Part shown: in pieces, positions 25,419 through 34,187 of the stretch
Layout: each line of letters opens with the position of its first letter
Numbering within the stretch: position 1 is the first letter of the stretch
Assembly: GCA_963765075.1 (NCBI GenBank)
Contig: CAVXVA010000007.1
Coordinates: forward strand, 62,001-126,000
Direction of reading: 5' to 3'
Length of the DNA stretch: 64,000 nucleotides
Origin: JAENVU01 sp963765075
GTDB taxonomy: Bacteria; Actinomycetota; Acidimicrobiia; IMCC26256; JAENVU01
Notes under the pieces: generated by a model
Database searches by the model: none
What the model was told of the DNA's origin: nothing
The model's input: only the letters and a program-made list of their open reading frames with translations
Made by a program: the position numbers and the translations under genes

Positions 25419-25901
25419 TTCAAGGGGTTTGTGCATGATGAGGCGGCGGGCTTTGAAGCCGGCGGACTCGAAGAAGTTCTTGGCTTGGCGGTCTCCGGGC
25501 AGCGCCGTGGCGTCGATGGCGACACAGCCGGCGTCGGTACACCACGCGACCAGCGCGCTCAGGAGCGTCTCGCCGAGGCCGACGGCGCGAGCCGGTTCGA
25601 GGACGAACAGCTCGTCGACGGTGCCGAGGATTCCGACCGTCGGGACCGATTCGGTGTGCGCGATCCCGTAGGCCACCACGTGACCGTCGAGCGTGCCCAC
25701 GAGGACCCCGCGCGCCCGATCGTCCAACCAGGTCTGCACGAGCGCCGGAGTCGCTGACGGCAAGGCGTCGTGGGCGGCCCAGAGCGGCCCGCCGCGCTGG
25801 GTGTCCATCTGGTTTCGCAGCGCGCTCGCCAGCGCGACGATGGCACCGATGTCCTCCGTACCTGCCGGACGGGCCGCCTCGTCTGGAGCCGAGCTCGTCA
25901 C
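25401..25901 (-). CDS. GNAT-family N-acetyltransferase
   Basis: 166 aa. The acetyl-CoA-binding motif A is visible as VDELFVLEPARAVGLGETLLSAL, given here by its key residues R, G-L-G and the following helix; the C-terminal strand NFFESAGFKARRLIMHKPL completes the fold. The substrate is unknown. The start GTG 25901 is chosen because it follows the upstream stop by 10 bp; the frame is open further but then overlaps that gene. It is the last gene of the DUF4193 - lnt - DUF8129-like operon. Confidence 0.78.
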   Translation of the reverse strand: MTSSAPDEAARPAGTEDIGAIVALASALRNQMDTQRGGPLWAAHDALPSATPALVQTWLDDRARGVLVGTLDGHVVAYGIAHTESVPTVGILGTVDELFVLEPARAVGLGETLLSALVAWCTDAGCVAIDATALPGDRQAKNFFESAGFKARRLIMHKPLEPNLRQ

Positions 25902-25911
25902 GGTCGACGGA

Positions 25912-26550
25912 TCACGCGGTGAGCTGGGTGATCTTGCCCAAGATGGTGGTCCGGGCCCGATGGGCGGTTTCGTAGGCCGCCACGGCCGCCAGATCACTGC
26001 TCGCAAGCCCGGTCAGGCGATCGATCACCTGTGACGCCGACAACGTGTCGTAGCCGGGGATTGCGAGGTCGTCGGCGGCCGGGGTGGCGGCGGCCGGGGT
26101 TCTTGCCGCCGAGCTCGGATTCGGCGTCGTTGCGGCCGGGGCCGGCTTCGGTGTCGGCTTCGATGTCGACTTAGGTGTCGGCTTCGTTCCCCTGGTGCCG
26201 TTGCGTCCTGCACTCGGCGGTGCGATCCAGGTGGGGTCCGATGAAGTCGCGGTGGCCGCCGCGATCCCGGCCACCGTCTCGCCCGCCTTCTTGCGGACGG
26301 TGGTGGCCGCGGCCTCGGCCTGGCGCTTGACCTCCGGCCCTCCGAACTTCACGGCCATCTGCCCGATCGTCTTGTACTGATCGGCTTGGGTGCCGGCGGT
26401 CTTGCGGCGTTGGGTGACTTCGGTCTGGCCCCGAGCGACGAACATCTTCATGAACGTCGGCACGGTGTCCTTGGCGAACATCGCCAGACCGATGGGTGCG
26501 TAGACGAACAACTCGACGGCCCGTTCGAGTGGCGAGTCGTTGTCAGTCAT
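25912..26550 (-). CDS. Actinobacterial protein with disordered linker and C-terminal YDxLSASQV domain
   Basis: 212 aa. Residues 1-90 are helical with one weakly hydrophobic segment (FVYAPIGLAMFAKDTVPTF). About 100-160 are Lys/Pro/Thr/Ala-rich and surely disordered. The last 45 residues, GYDTLSASQVIDRLTGL and YETAHRARTTILGKI, form a small helical domain that recurs in actinobacteria (DUF8129-like, from memory). Function unknown; the domain looks like a short nucleic-acid or protein-binding unit. ATG 26550 overlaps the lnt stop by 4 bp, so both are one operon. Confidence 0.65.
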   Translation of the reverse strand: MTDNDSPLERAVELFVYAPIGLAMFAKDTVPTFMKMFVARGQTEVTQRRKTAGTQADQYKTIGQMAVKFGGPEVKRQAEAAATTVRKKAGETVAGIAAATATSSDPTWIAPPSAGRNGTRGTKPTPKSTSKPTPKPAPAATTPNPSSAARTPAAATPAADDLAIPGYDTLSASQVIDRLTGLASSDLAAVAAYETAHRARTTILGKITQLTA

Positions 26551-28079
26551 TGGTCGCTCCCCTGGCCGGCGGTCGTACGGATTCTACGAGTGCGGAGCAG
26601 CCCGAAGGCCAGCGCAGCCGCGACCAGCAGGCCACTCCCCCATTCCACCCAGTCTCCGAATCGGACATATGGGGTCGACCCGGTGGCGGGGATCACGGTG
26701 CCGCTCACCACGGTGTTGCCAAACAACTCGGTCCGGCGTTGGACCACTCCTTCGGCATCGATGTCGGCGGTGATGCCCGAGACCGATGCGTGCAGCACCG
26801 GCCGACCGATCGCGGCGGCATTCATCTGACTCAGTGCGACGTGCTGGTCCGAGTTGGCCGATCGTCGATACGAACGGTTGTTGGTGGTGACGACGACGAT
26901 CTCGGCGCCGGCGGTCGCCGATTCGCGCATGAGCGGGCCGAACGCGCTCTCGAAACAGATCACGCTGCTGATGGCGTGGCCGGCCACGGTCTCGATGCCG
27001 ATCTCGGTGCCGTGGGTGAAGTCGTGCGGGATCTGCTGAAGCGCACTGATGAAGCTCAAGGATCCCCGCCACGGTACGAACTCGCCGAACGGCACCAAGT
27101 GGCGTTTGGCGTAGGTGCCGACGAGGCGGCCCTGCGGCGAGTAGAGCCGGTTTGCATTGAAGATCTTGCCGGGTTCGGTCTGGCCATCGATCACGTTGGC
27201 CATCACCCAGGTGTGGTGGTCACGGGCGATCGCATCGATCTCGGCCTTGAGCGCCGGATCCACCTCCGGGTCGGTTTCGAGCGACGACTCCGGGAAGATC
27301 ACGAGGTCGTACCGGCCCCGGAGGGTCTGCGCGAGTCGCAGATGCGACCGGGTCAGATAGTGCGACGCCAACTCGGTGTCGGTGAGGTACCGGTTCTTGT
27401 CGTTGCCCTGGAGCATGGCGTACCGGAACTCGCCGTTGGGGCGGGGTTCGAAGCGCGTTGCGCCGGCCACCGCCACCATCGCGACGACGGCCGTCATGCC
27501 GAGGGCCGCCGGCTTCAGCGGTCCATGTGCCTTGGCGCGCGCCGCTCGGACGAGGTCGGCCACGAACGCATTGACGATCACGACCACGAAGCTGGCGAGC
27601 GGAATGCCGCCCCAACTCGCGAGTGCGTGCCCGAAGTCCTGGTTGTGGAGGGCAACGCCGACCTGGCCCCACGCGAGACCGTCGAGCGGCCAGCGGGTCC
27701 GGGCGGCTTCGAACACGACCCACACCGCGCCGATCAGGAACGGCGAGCGCACGCCCCGCTTCGCGGCCATCGCGACGACGGCGCCGGCGGCCGACCAGAA
27801 CGCAGCCTGCAACGCAACCAACGGAACAATGGCGATGGCCCCGAAGTACCACGTCCACGACAAGTGGATGCCGAAGAAGGCGAGACCGGCCACGAAGCCG
27901 TACAGCGCGGCGCGTCGGGGTGACGCGTCGTGCCAGAGCCAACACAGCGGTGCGAGCGCGACGAGCGCCAACGGGCCGATGTCGGTCCCGGGCATGCTGA
28001 GCGCGAGAGCGACTCCTGAGCCGGCGGCGATGAGGATGCCCCATCGACGAGGTGCGCCAGTTGGTGGCGCCTCGCTCAC
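26547..28079 (-). CDS. lnt: Apolipoprotein N-acyltransferase
   Basis: 510 aa. About six to seven N-terminal membrane helices are followed by a nitrilase-type domain outside the membrane and a last helix. The catalytic triad is visible: Glu in IFPESSLE (about residue 263), Lys in YAKRHLVPFGE (about 323) and Cys in VICFESAFG (about 374). Lnt adds the third acyl chain to lipoproteins; the cupredoxin at 3.6 kb is a possible substrate. The start overlaps the DUF4193 stop by 4 bp. Confidence 0.92.
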   Translation of the reverse strand: MSEAPPTGAPRRWGILIAAGSGVALALSMPGTDIGPLALVALAPLCWLWHDASPRRAALYGFVAGLAFFGIHLSWTWYFGAIAIVPLVALQAAFWSAAGAVVAMAAKRGVRSPFLIGAVWVVFEAARTRWPLDGLAWGQVGVALHNQDFGHALASWGGIPLASFVVVIVNAFVADLVRAARAKAHGPLKPAALGMTAVVAMVAVAGATRFEPRPNGEFRYAMLQGNDKNRYLTDTELASHYLTRSHLRLAQTLRGRYDLVIFPESSLETDPEVDPALKAEIDAIARDHHTWVMANVIDGQTEPGKIFNANRLYSPQGRLVGTYAKRHLVPFGEFVPWRGSLSFISALQQIPHDFTHGTEIGIETVAGHAISSVICFESAFGPLMRESATAGAEIVVVTTNNRSYRRSANSDQHVALSQMNAAAIGRPVLHASVSGITADIDAEGVVQRRTELFGNTVVSGTVIPATGSTPYVRFGDWVEWGSGLLVAAALAFGLLRTRRIRTTAGQGSDQ

Positions 28080-28537
28080 TCGCAGTCCCGGCAGAGGTCC
28101 TTTTCGCCTTTCGCCAGCTGACTGCGAGGCTTCACCAAGAAGCAGGACCGGCAGAGGAACTCGTCGTCGCGGCGGGGCACGATCTTGCCCGTGCCTTCGG
28201 CCGGGTTGTCCGGTTCGTCGTCGTCTTCGAGGTCGGCTTCTTCCTCGTCGATTCGTTCGGCCGCAGTGCGCTCGGCGAGCAGGACATCGAGCGGTTCCTC
28301 GACATCGTCGGGGTGATGCTCGTCTTCGAGGTCCAGATTCTCGTCGTCCTCGTCGTCGTCATCGCCGTCGCCGCCGACGACGGCAGCTTTGGCGTCGACG
28401 CCGGGTTCGCTGATGATCGCGTCGACATCGACGTCCACATCCGCATCGTCGAGGTCGACGTCATCGGTCGCGTCCTCGTCGTCGAGGACAAGATCGTCGT
28501 CGTCGGTCTCTAGCTCGAGTTCTTCGTCGTCCGCCAT
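28076..28537 (-). CDS. DUF4193-type acidic protein with C-terminal zinc knuckle
   Basis: 153 aa. Residues 1-120 are extremely acidic with long Asp/Glu runs and must be disordered. The C-terminal 30 residues have FLCRSCFLVKPRSQLA and LCRDC, a four-Cys knuckle. This acidic-then-CxSCFLVxxRSQLA layout is the actinobacterial DUF4193 family, whose function is unknown; some relatives appear near RNA-polymerase-associated genes. The acidic part here is longer than usual. First gene of the operon ending with the GNAT gene. Confidence 0.82.
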   Translation of the reverse strand: MADDEELELETDDDDLVLDDEDATDDVDLDDADVDVDVDAIISEPGVDAKAAVVGGDGDDDDEDDENLDLEDEHHPDDVEEPLDVLLAERTAAERIDEEEADLEDDDEPDNPAEGTGKIVPRRDDEFLCRSCFLVKPRSQLAKGEKDLCRDCE

Positions 28538-28581
28538 CTGCGCTCTCTAGGAAGCTGGGTTTCCGGCCCGTGAGGGCGCGC

Positions 28582-28587
28582 ACTATA
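28582..28587 (-). promoter_or_regulatory. -10 hexamer TATAGT of the DUF4193-lnt operon
   Basis: On the - strand GGTATAGTG gives a near-consensus -10 about 44 nt before ATG 28537, so this transcript has a short leader. No clear -35 could be assigned. Confidence 0.45.
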
Positions 28588-28748
28588 CCGCCGGAGTTCG
28601 GCGAAACCGTGCCATCTGCCCGAGAAAAGCCCGGCGAAGTCCAGGAGACCGTTGGGGCCACTGATTGACTCGCCCGGCCGAGGCCGGTCGCGTCAAGCTG
28701 AGTTCTCTACTAGGACCCCTGGACTCCGCCAGTCGACCCCTCACCTTC

Positions 28749-28768
28749 CTTCCCGGCGAGCCGGGAAG
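28749..28768 (-). terminator. Hairpin downstream of the thyX-like gene
   Basis: CTTCCCGG and CCGGGAAG pair perfectly around CGAG. It lies about 170 bp beyond the thyX-like stop in its direction of transcription. No clear U-tract; assignment tentative. Confidence 0.4.
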
Positions 28769-28935
28769 AACCACGACCGATGAGGCGTCGAGATGTGGAG
28801 TCAGTCAGATCGCGACGGGTCGTGTCAAGGCGAAGCCGTTCGTGCACACTGCGGCTGACCTGCACCGCCGCGCGTCGATCCTGGTCAGCGCACCGCGAAC
28901 TTTTTTTCGAGAGTCGCGCGGGTTGTCGCGCAGTG

Positions 28936-30537
28936 TCACTGTCCGTCGCCGCGACGGACCGCGGCAGCACGCTCCGAGGCAAGCCGCTCCAACTCGTACA
29001 CCTCGTAGTCGGCGTAGCTCATTGCCGCGGCCAACGCGCGGTGGCCGGCGGTCTCGCCGATCAGTCGATGCATTTCCTGTGCGACGACGCGGTACGACGG
29101 GTGGCCCTGCGGAGTGGTGCGCAACTCGATGAGGTGCATCGCCTCCCGGGCGTTCATCTGCATGACGTACCGCAGTCGGTACGCAAGGGAGACCGCGTAC
29201 GAAGCTTGTTCAGGGAACCGGAAGGCCATCGCGCCGTACAGCGCCGCCGAGACGTCCATGGCTTGCTCGAACTCGGAGGCGACGCCGGCCTCGGCCACCG
29301 GTTCCGGAACATCGAACCCGTGGGCCGGCGAGAGCTGCTGCCACTCGATGGTGAGCATCCGGTGGCGCTGGAGGTCTCGAAAGGCGCCGTAATCGGCGAG
29401 GATGTCGAATCGGTACCCGGTGCGTTCGAAGGCACGGCCGGGCTTGTGGCGGCGATTGGACCGCTCCCCCACGTACGCCCGCAGGATCGAGACCCGCTCC
29501 TCCGCCGACAACCCCCGGACCCGGTTCAGGATCTGGTGCTCGGGAAGGTCGACGTGCGAGTAGCAAATCGCCGCCAGGACCTTGTCCTCCCCCTCCGGAT
29601 CGAAATCCACGAGGGTCACCATGGGCGCCGGTTCTGCGTCGATCCGACCGAAGATTCGATGCACGACGTCGTCGGTGTGGTCACGGGTGTCGGCGAGATA
29701 CTGGCTCCACGCTCCCCCGCGCTCGGGCCGGTCGACGCGCGTGAGGAAGGACGGGACGACCTTGCGGAGCTCGGTCAGCATCAGATCGGCATACCGACGC
29801 GCTTCGGGCAGTGGGTGGGACCGCATGCGCAACAGCAGGGCTTCGTACCCTTGTCCCGTGCCGTAGATGCCAACGTTCGACAGTGTCGCCGCCGGCAGAA
29901 TGCCTCGCAGCGCGTCGCACGCCTTCGCCTTGATCGTCTGTTTGTAGACGAAGTCGGAGTCGGCCGGTTCCTTCGGATACCGGTTCCGCGCCCAGTCGAG
30001 CAGGGTGGGCAACAGACCGGAGTAGATCGAGAACAGTTGGTCGACCTGTTCGACGTAGCGCGCGCCGAGCTTGGACTCCAGCACTTCCGGCGGACGGAAG
30101 TACCGGTAGCGACCGCCGAGTCGGGTGTCGTATTCGATGTACCGGGTCGACTGTTCCAGGTAGGCCATGAGTCGGCCCCACTCGAGCACCTTGGTCAACA
30201 GGTTCGATGCCTGCTCGCACGCGAGGTGAACCCCGCCGAGTTGGGCGACCGAATCGTCGCCGTACTCGAGGAAGACCCGGTCGTAGAGCTGCTCGGCCCG
30301 CTTGAGCCCGATGCTCGCGTCGACCGACAGGTCGCCGCTGATGTCGAGATCGCCGACGAACTCGTCGAGAAACAAACGACGGAGGCTCTTGTCCGAGCGT
30401 GAGTACCGGGCGAAGAGCGCACCCTTCACGACCTCGGGCAGGTTCACCAACGCGAAGACCGGACCGTCCAAATTCGTGAAATACGGACGAAGGATGGCCT
30501 GTTCGTCGTCGTTGAAATACTCCGCCACGTACTGCAT
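28936..30537 (-). CDS. Double-length ThyX-like protein (two FAD-dependent thymidylate-synthase-type domains)
   Basis: 533 aa, about twice the usual 220-250 of ThyX. The N-terminal half has the ThyX layout ARYSRSDKSLRRLFLDEF, EYGDDSVAQLG, then LMAYLEQSTRYIEYD. The second half has LPEHQILNRVRGLSAEERV and LQRHRMLTIEWQQLSPAHG. ThyX carries the motif RHRxxSxxxxSxR; each half keeps only part of it (RLMAYLEQSTR and RHRMLTIEWQQLS). FAD-dependent dUMP methylation is therefore not assured. Such long ThyX relatives occur in actinobacteria and Chloroflexi. The start is ATG 30537, with TAACCT 10 nt upstream. Confidence 0.75.
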   Translation of the reverse strand: MQYVAEYFNDDEQAILRPYFTNLDGPVFALVNLPEVVKGALFARYSRSDKSLRRLFLDEFVGDLDISGDLSVDASIGLKRAEQLYDRVFLEYGDDSVAQLGGVHLACEQASNLLTKVLEWGRLMAYLEQSTRYIEYDTRLGGRYRYFRPPEVLESKLGARYVEQVDQLFSIYSGLLPTLLDWARNRYPKEPADSDFVYKQTIKAKACDALRGILPAATLSNVGIYGTGQGYEALLLRMRSHPLPEARRYADLMLTELRKVVPSFLTRVDRPERGGAWSQYLADTRDHTDDVVHRIFGRIDAEPAPMVTLVDFDPEGEDKVLAAICYSHVDLPEHQILNRVRGLSAEERVSILRAYVGERSNRRHKPGRAFERTGYRFDILADYGAFRDLQRHRMLTIEWQQLSPAHGFDVPEPVAEAGVASEFEQAMDVSAALYGAMAFRFPEQASYAVSLAYRLRYVMQMNAREAMHLIELRTTPQGHPSYRVVAQEMHRLIGETAGHRALAAAMSYADYEVYELERLASERAAAVRRGDGQ

Positions 30538-30547
30538 GGGAGGTACG

Positions 30548-30553
30548 AGGTTA
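30548..30553 (-). promoter_or_regulatory. -10 hexamer TAACCT for the thyX-like gene
   Basis: On the - strand TAACCT ends 10 nt before ATG 30537, leaving a leader of only a few nucleotides. Confidence 0.4.
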
Positions 30554-30602
30554 CCGGCGCGGCCGGACTCGGCCGCGGATTGTCGAGCGGCCGATCAAGT
30601 GT

Positions 30603-31286
30603 TCACACGAGCAGGCGACAGGCGTTCGGAATCAGTGCGGTCTGGAGCTGTGATCGGGGTCCGGCGGCGTGTCCGTCGAGCGTGAGCGGCCAGCCCTGCC
30701 CCGTCGTGGTGATCTCCACCGTGCGGGCCCGGGCCGTGATGATCCGCGGATGGGGCAGGTGGGCTCCGCTCGGGAGTCGGTGGCGCATCGCTCGACGTTC
30801 GGCGGGCGCGAGCGCATAGATCTGGACCTCGCACCAGCCGTCGCCGGGGTGGCCTCGAGGCACGAGGTCGGCCCCCTCGATGAACTGTCCGTTGGCGATG
30901 ACCACCGTGGTTGCGGCACCGACGAAGATCTCGTTCCCGTCGGTGACGACCCGAACCCCCCGCCGCCGATGGCGAGCGGCCAACCGAGTCGGGTCGATGC
31001 CGAGCACGACCACGTTGACCGCGAGGTCGGTGCCGGTGCGGATGACATCGACGGGGAGCGCGATTCCCCGCGGTTCGGTGGTGTCGGGTTCGGTGGTGTC
31101 GTCGATCGCAGCATCCGCGAGACCGATGGAACGGGCAAAGTCGGAGCCGGACGGCAGGAATCGGATCAAGGAGTCCGGGCGTGCGGTCGCGATGGCCGCC
31201 GCGAGTGCCGCATCGTCGCCCCGAACGACCAGGTCAGCGGGCGCGTCGGTCACGCTTCCCCACTCCTCGCCGGGCCGAATCACCAC
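30603..31286 (-). CDS. Diacylglycerol kinase-like protein lacking the N-terminal catalytic motif
   Basis: 227 aa. LIRFLPSGSDFARSIGLA corresponds to the nucleotide loop LP.GTGNDFAR.LG of DAGK/YegS/sphingosine kinases, and the rest to their beta-sandwich C-terminal domain (VNVVVLGIDP, EIFVGAATTVVIANGQFIEGADLVPRGHPGDG given by segments). The N-terminal Rossmann-like part with GGDGT is shortened and reads RGDDAAL. It may be a non-catalytic or specialised lipid-kinase relative. GTG 31286 starts 10 bp after the helY stop; ends the tat-helY operon. Confidence 0.65.
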   Translation of the reverse strand: MVIRPGEEWGSVTDAPADLVVRGDDAALAAAIATARPDSLIRFLPSGSDFARSIGLADAAIDDTTEPDTTEPRGIALPVDVIRTGTDLAVNVVVLGIDPTRLAARHRRRGVRVVTDGNEIFVGAATTVVIANGQFIEGADLVPRGHPGDGWCEVQIYALAPAERRAMRHRLPSGAHLPHPRIITARARTVEITTTGQGWPLTLDGHAAGPRSQLQTALIPNACRLLV

Positions 31287-31296
31287 GACCCGATCG

Positions 31297-33936
31297 TCAC
31301 GTCGGCACCACGCTGGACGCGGCGACCACCCCACGGAAGCAGGCGCCGGCGGCGGTCGACGCCGCGGACCGCGTCGCCGGATCGGGGGCCGCATCCGCGA
31401 GTTGGCGGAGCAGGTCGACGACCTGCTTCACGTGGCGAACGAAGTCGCCCCCGGTCAGTTCGTCGTCCTCATCCAGGATGTCGGCGAGGGAGTCGCCCGC
31501 GGCCCACGCATGCATCGCGTCGGTCAAGCCGGCATCCGGGCGCCGGGTCTCGGGTAACCCGGCGTCGTCCTCGATGCCGTGGAGGTCCCGCCAGAGGCGG
31601 TCGAGGCTGCGGAACCGCTGGGCCACCCGGCTCGTGGGCCATACCGGTTGGGGCATCGGACTCTTGGCGTCGGGCCCGCGTCGTTCGTAGGTGAAGCACG
31701 ACATCATCGCCGCGAGTTCTTCCGGGTCCAGGCCGTCGAGCACTCCCATCTGGATGGCGTGGGCGATGAGCAGGTCCGACTCCGAATAGAGCCGCGTCAG
31801 GAGTTGGCCGCCCGGACTCAGCGCCCACTCGTCGACGTAGCCCCAGGTCTCGAGCACCGCGAGCACTCGATCGAACTGGCGGGCCAGGCTCTCGCTGCGG
31901 CCGCGCACTCGGCGCCGCATGCGGGCGGCGTCCTTGGCGAGCCGGTCGAGGCTCGCCGCGGCCTTGAGATGTTTCGCGAGGCGTGGACACCCGGCGACGG
32001 CGTGATCTGCGAGGGCGCGTTCGGCCGCGGTCTCGGCCGAGTCGTCGGCGTCGGGCGGCGTCGCGAGATCCAGGGCGCGCAGGGCTTCGGCCGTCGCGCG
32101 TCGGAACGGAACGCTCCGGGGCGCGAACGGCTTCGGGAGCTGGACGTGGGCCAAGGCAGTGGGCGGGATCCGGAAGTCGCCGGGCCCGAGGCGGAAGATC
32201 TCTCGGTTGGTGCCGAGCACCATCAGTCGGCCCCCGCTGCGTCCGCTCTCGTGTTTGAGGACCACGGCGCGCCCGCCACCGCGACGGGTCGCGACGACGT
32301 CACCCGGGCGGAGCGCGTCGAGGGCGTCAGCCCGGGCCCGACTCCGATGGGGATCCCGGCGACTGCGATCCCGTGACTCGCGCTGGGCCCGGTACTCCTC
32401 GATATCGCCCCGATCACACGTGGCCGACTCGCGCAGGTGGTCCATCTGCGTCTCGAGTCGCTCCAGTTGGCGCTCGAGCGCTACGACGTCACGGTCGGCG
32501 CAGTACTGCGCGAACGAGAGGTTGAGGAGTCGGTGCGCATCATCGGGCGAGTACCGCCCGACGAGGTTGGTGGCCATGTTGTACGTCGGCCGGAACGACG
32601 ACGTCAGCGCACTACTCCGCCGCGAGGCCAGGCCGGCAACCTGTTCGAAGGGCACGAATGGGCTCCAACACACGACTGCGAAGCCTTGCGGGTCGATCCC
32701 GCGGCGACCGGCCCGCCCGGTGAGCTGGGTGTATTCGCCGGGGGTGAGGAACTCGTGGTGTTCGCCGGTGAACTTCGAGAGCTTCTCGATCACCACCGAC
32801 CGCGCCGGCATATTGATGCCGAGCGAGAGGGTCTCGGTCGCGAAGACGACCTTGACCAATCCGGCCGCGAATCCTTCTTCCACGGCTTCCTTCAGCGGCG
32901 GAACGAGGCCGGCGTGGTGCGCCGCGATCCCCTGCTCGAAGCCGCTGATCCAGGCCCCGTAGCCCAAAGCGTCGAGGTCGTCGTCGGAGAGCGATTGGCT
33001 TCGTTCGTCGGCGATCGCGCGCAGGGCCGCGCGTTCGTCGGCCGTCGTGAGCCGGAGTCCCGCGGCGAGGCACTGTTGGACGGCGTCGTCACAGGCGGCC
33101 CGGCTGAAGATGAACGAGATCGCCGGGAGCATCTGCTCGTCGGCCAGTGTCTCGATGAGGTCGGCCCGACGGGGGGTCATGAGCTTGGAGCGGGGTCGGC
33201 CGCGATCGCGATCCCGCGCGCTCCCGCGGGCATCCAGCTTGTCGGCCTCTGGATTGGGCCGCAGTCCGAGCCGGCCGCCGACCCCCTCGTCGGGAACGAA
33301 GGTCGGCAGCAGATGGATCTCGGGGCGGTGGCGTTCGGCCACCGCGTAGAGGTTGGTCAGTTCGACCGGTCGTCGTTCCTCGATAATGGGTTCGGTGTGG
33401 CCCCGGACGGTGGCGATCCAGTCCGCAACTTCTTCGGCATTGGAGACCGTGGCCGACAGACACACCAGTTCGACCGATTGGGGGAGGTGGATGATGACTT
33501 CCTCCCACACGGCACCCCGATACCGGTTCTGGAGGTAGTGGACCTCGTCGAGGACGACGTACTGGAGGTTCTCGAGCGTGGGCGATGCCGCGTAGATCAT
33601 GTTGCGGAGGACTTCGGTGGTCATCACCACGATGGGGGCGTCGCCGTTGACGGAATTGTCGCCGGTCAGCAGCCCGACCCGGGCCGGGCCGTACTGGTCG
33701 ACGAAATCGCCGTACTTCTGGTTGGACAGCGCCTTGAGGGGGGTGGTGTAGAAGACCTTGTGGCCCGCCTGCAGTGCCCGGTGGACCGCGTATTCGGCGA
33801 CGAGCGTCTTGCCGGATCCCGTGGGTGCGGCGACGAGGACCGAGACGTCACGGTCCAGCGCGTCGAACGCCTTGCGTTGGAACTCGTCGGGTTCGACGCC
33901 GAGCCCGGCCTCGAAGGCCGAGCGCGACCCGGTCAC
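31297..33936 (-). CDS. helY: Ski2/Mtr4-like superfamily 2 RNA helicase HelY
   Basis: 879 aa. Walker A APTGSGKT (about residue 38), DEVH box (VVLDEVHYL), SAT motif III (LSATVSN) and motif VI QLTGRAGRRGID are intact. The C-terminal half has the ratchet-like domain of Ski2 helicases and an SH3/KOW-type insertion near GDVVATRRGGGRAVV. The putative role is ATP-driven RNA unwinding linked to decay or processing. In M. tuberculosis helY lies beside tatC and tatA as here. A basic insertion (SARDRDRGRPRSK) lies between the helicase lobes. Confidence 0.9.
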   Translation of the reverse strand: MTGSRSAFEAGLGVEPDEFQRKAFDALDRDVSVLVAAPTGSGKTLVAEYAVHRALQAGHKVFYTTPLKALSNQKYGDFVDQYGPARVGLLTGDNSVNGDAPIVVMTTEVLRNMIYAASPTLENLQYVVLDEVHYLQNRYRGAVWEEVIIHLPQSVELVCLSATVSNAEEVADWIATVRGHTEPIIEERRPVELTNLYAVAERHRPEIHLLPTFVPDEGVGGRLGLRPNPEADKLDARGSARDRDRGRPRSKLMTPRRADLIETLADEQMLPAISFIFSRAACDDAVQQCLAAGLRLTTADERAALRAIADERSQSLSDDDLDALGYGAWISGFEQGIAAHHAGLVPPLKEAVEEGFAAGLVKVVFATETLSLGINMPARSVVIEKLSKFTGEHHEFLTPGEYTQLTGRAGRRGIDPQGFAVVCWSPFVPFEQVAGLASRRSSALTSSFRPTYNMATNLVGRYSPDDAHRLLNLSFAQYCADRDVVALERQLERLETQMDHLRESATCDRGDIEEYRAQRESRDRSRRDPHRSRARADALDALRPGDVVATRRGGGRAVVLKHESGRSGGRLMVLGTNREIFRLGPGDFRIPPTALAHVQLPKPFAPRSVPFRRATAEALRALDLATPPDADDSAETAAERALADHAVAGCPRLAKHLKAAASLDRLAKDAARMRRRVRGRSESLARQFDRVLAVLETWGYVDEWALSPGGQLLTRLYSESDLLIAHAIQMGVLDGLDPEELAAMMSCFTYERRGPDAKSPMPQPVWPTSRVAQRFRSLDRLWRDLHGIEDDAGLPETRRPDAGLTDAMHAWAAGDSLADILDEDDELTGGDFVRHVKQVVDLLRQLADAAPDPATRSAASTAAGACFRGVVAASSVVPT

Positions 33937-34187
33937 GGCTGGGACGAAGACGAGGTCGCCGCGGGGAGGGTGGTCGAGGTCGAACCGGCATCCGAGGCCG
34001 GCACCGAAGTCGCGGTCGGGGCGGGGATGGTCACCGCCTCCGGAGGACGGTGGCGTAAGGCGACGATGAGCACCATCGACACGGTCAGGACCGCCAGCCC
34101 GGTCGCGACTGCGATCCAGATCTCGCGCCGGGTGCGAATCGGCGCTCCATGGGCATCGCGATGTTGAGGCTTGCGGCGGTTGCTCAT
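33933..34187 (-). CDS. Small single-pass membrane protein between tatC and helY
   Basis: 84 aa. A basic start (SNRRKPQHRD), one membrane helix (about residues 24-44) and a Thr/Ser/Ala-rich tail that should face outside. It overlaps both tatC and helY by 4 bp (ATGA-type), so all three are one operon. No family recognised; the tail looks like a cell-wall spacer. Confidence 0.6.
   Translation of the reverse strand: MSNRRKPQHRDAHGAPIRTRREIWIAVATGLAVLTVSMVLIVALRHRPPEAVTIPAPTATSVPASDAGSTSTTLPAATSSSSQP

Larger units (their letters stand above)
28538..28935. other. Non-coding gap between DUF4193 and thyX-like gene
   Basis: Neither strand holds an ORF with a credible start and composition. Visible items are the promoter box of the DUF4193 operon (28582-28587), a compact hairpin (28749-28768) and a run of seven T at about 28902-28908 that is unusual in this GC-rich sequence. 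A small RNA cannot be excluded, but I could not fold a known family from it. Confidence 0.5.

Noticed and set aside
32437..34167. A 576-codon + strand frame opposite helY
   Set aside because: Shadow of helY, whose motifs are complete.
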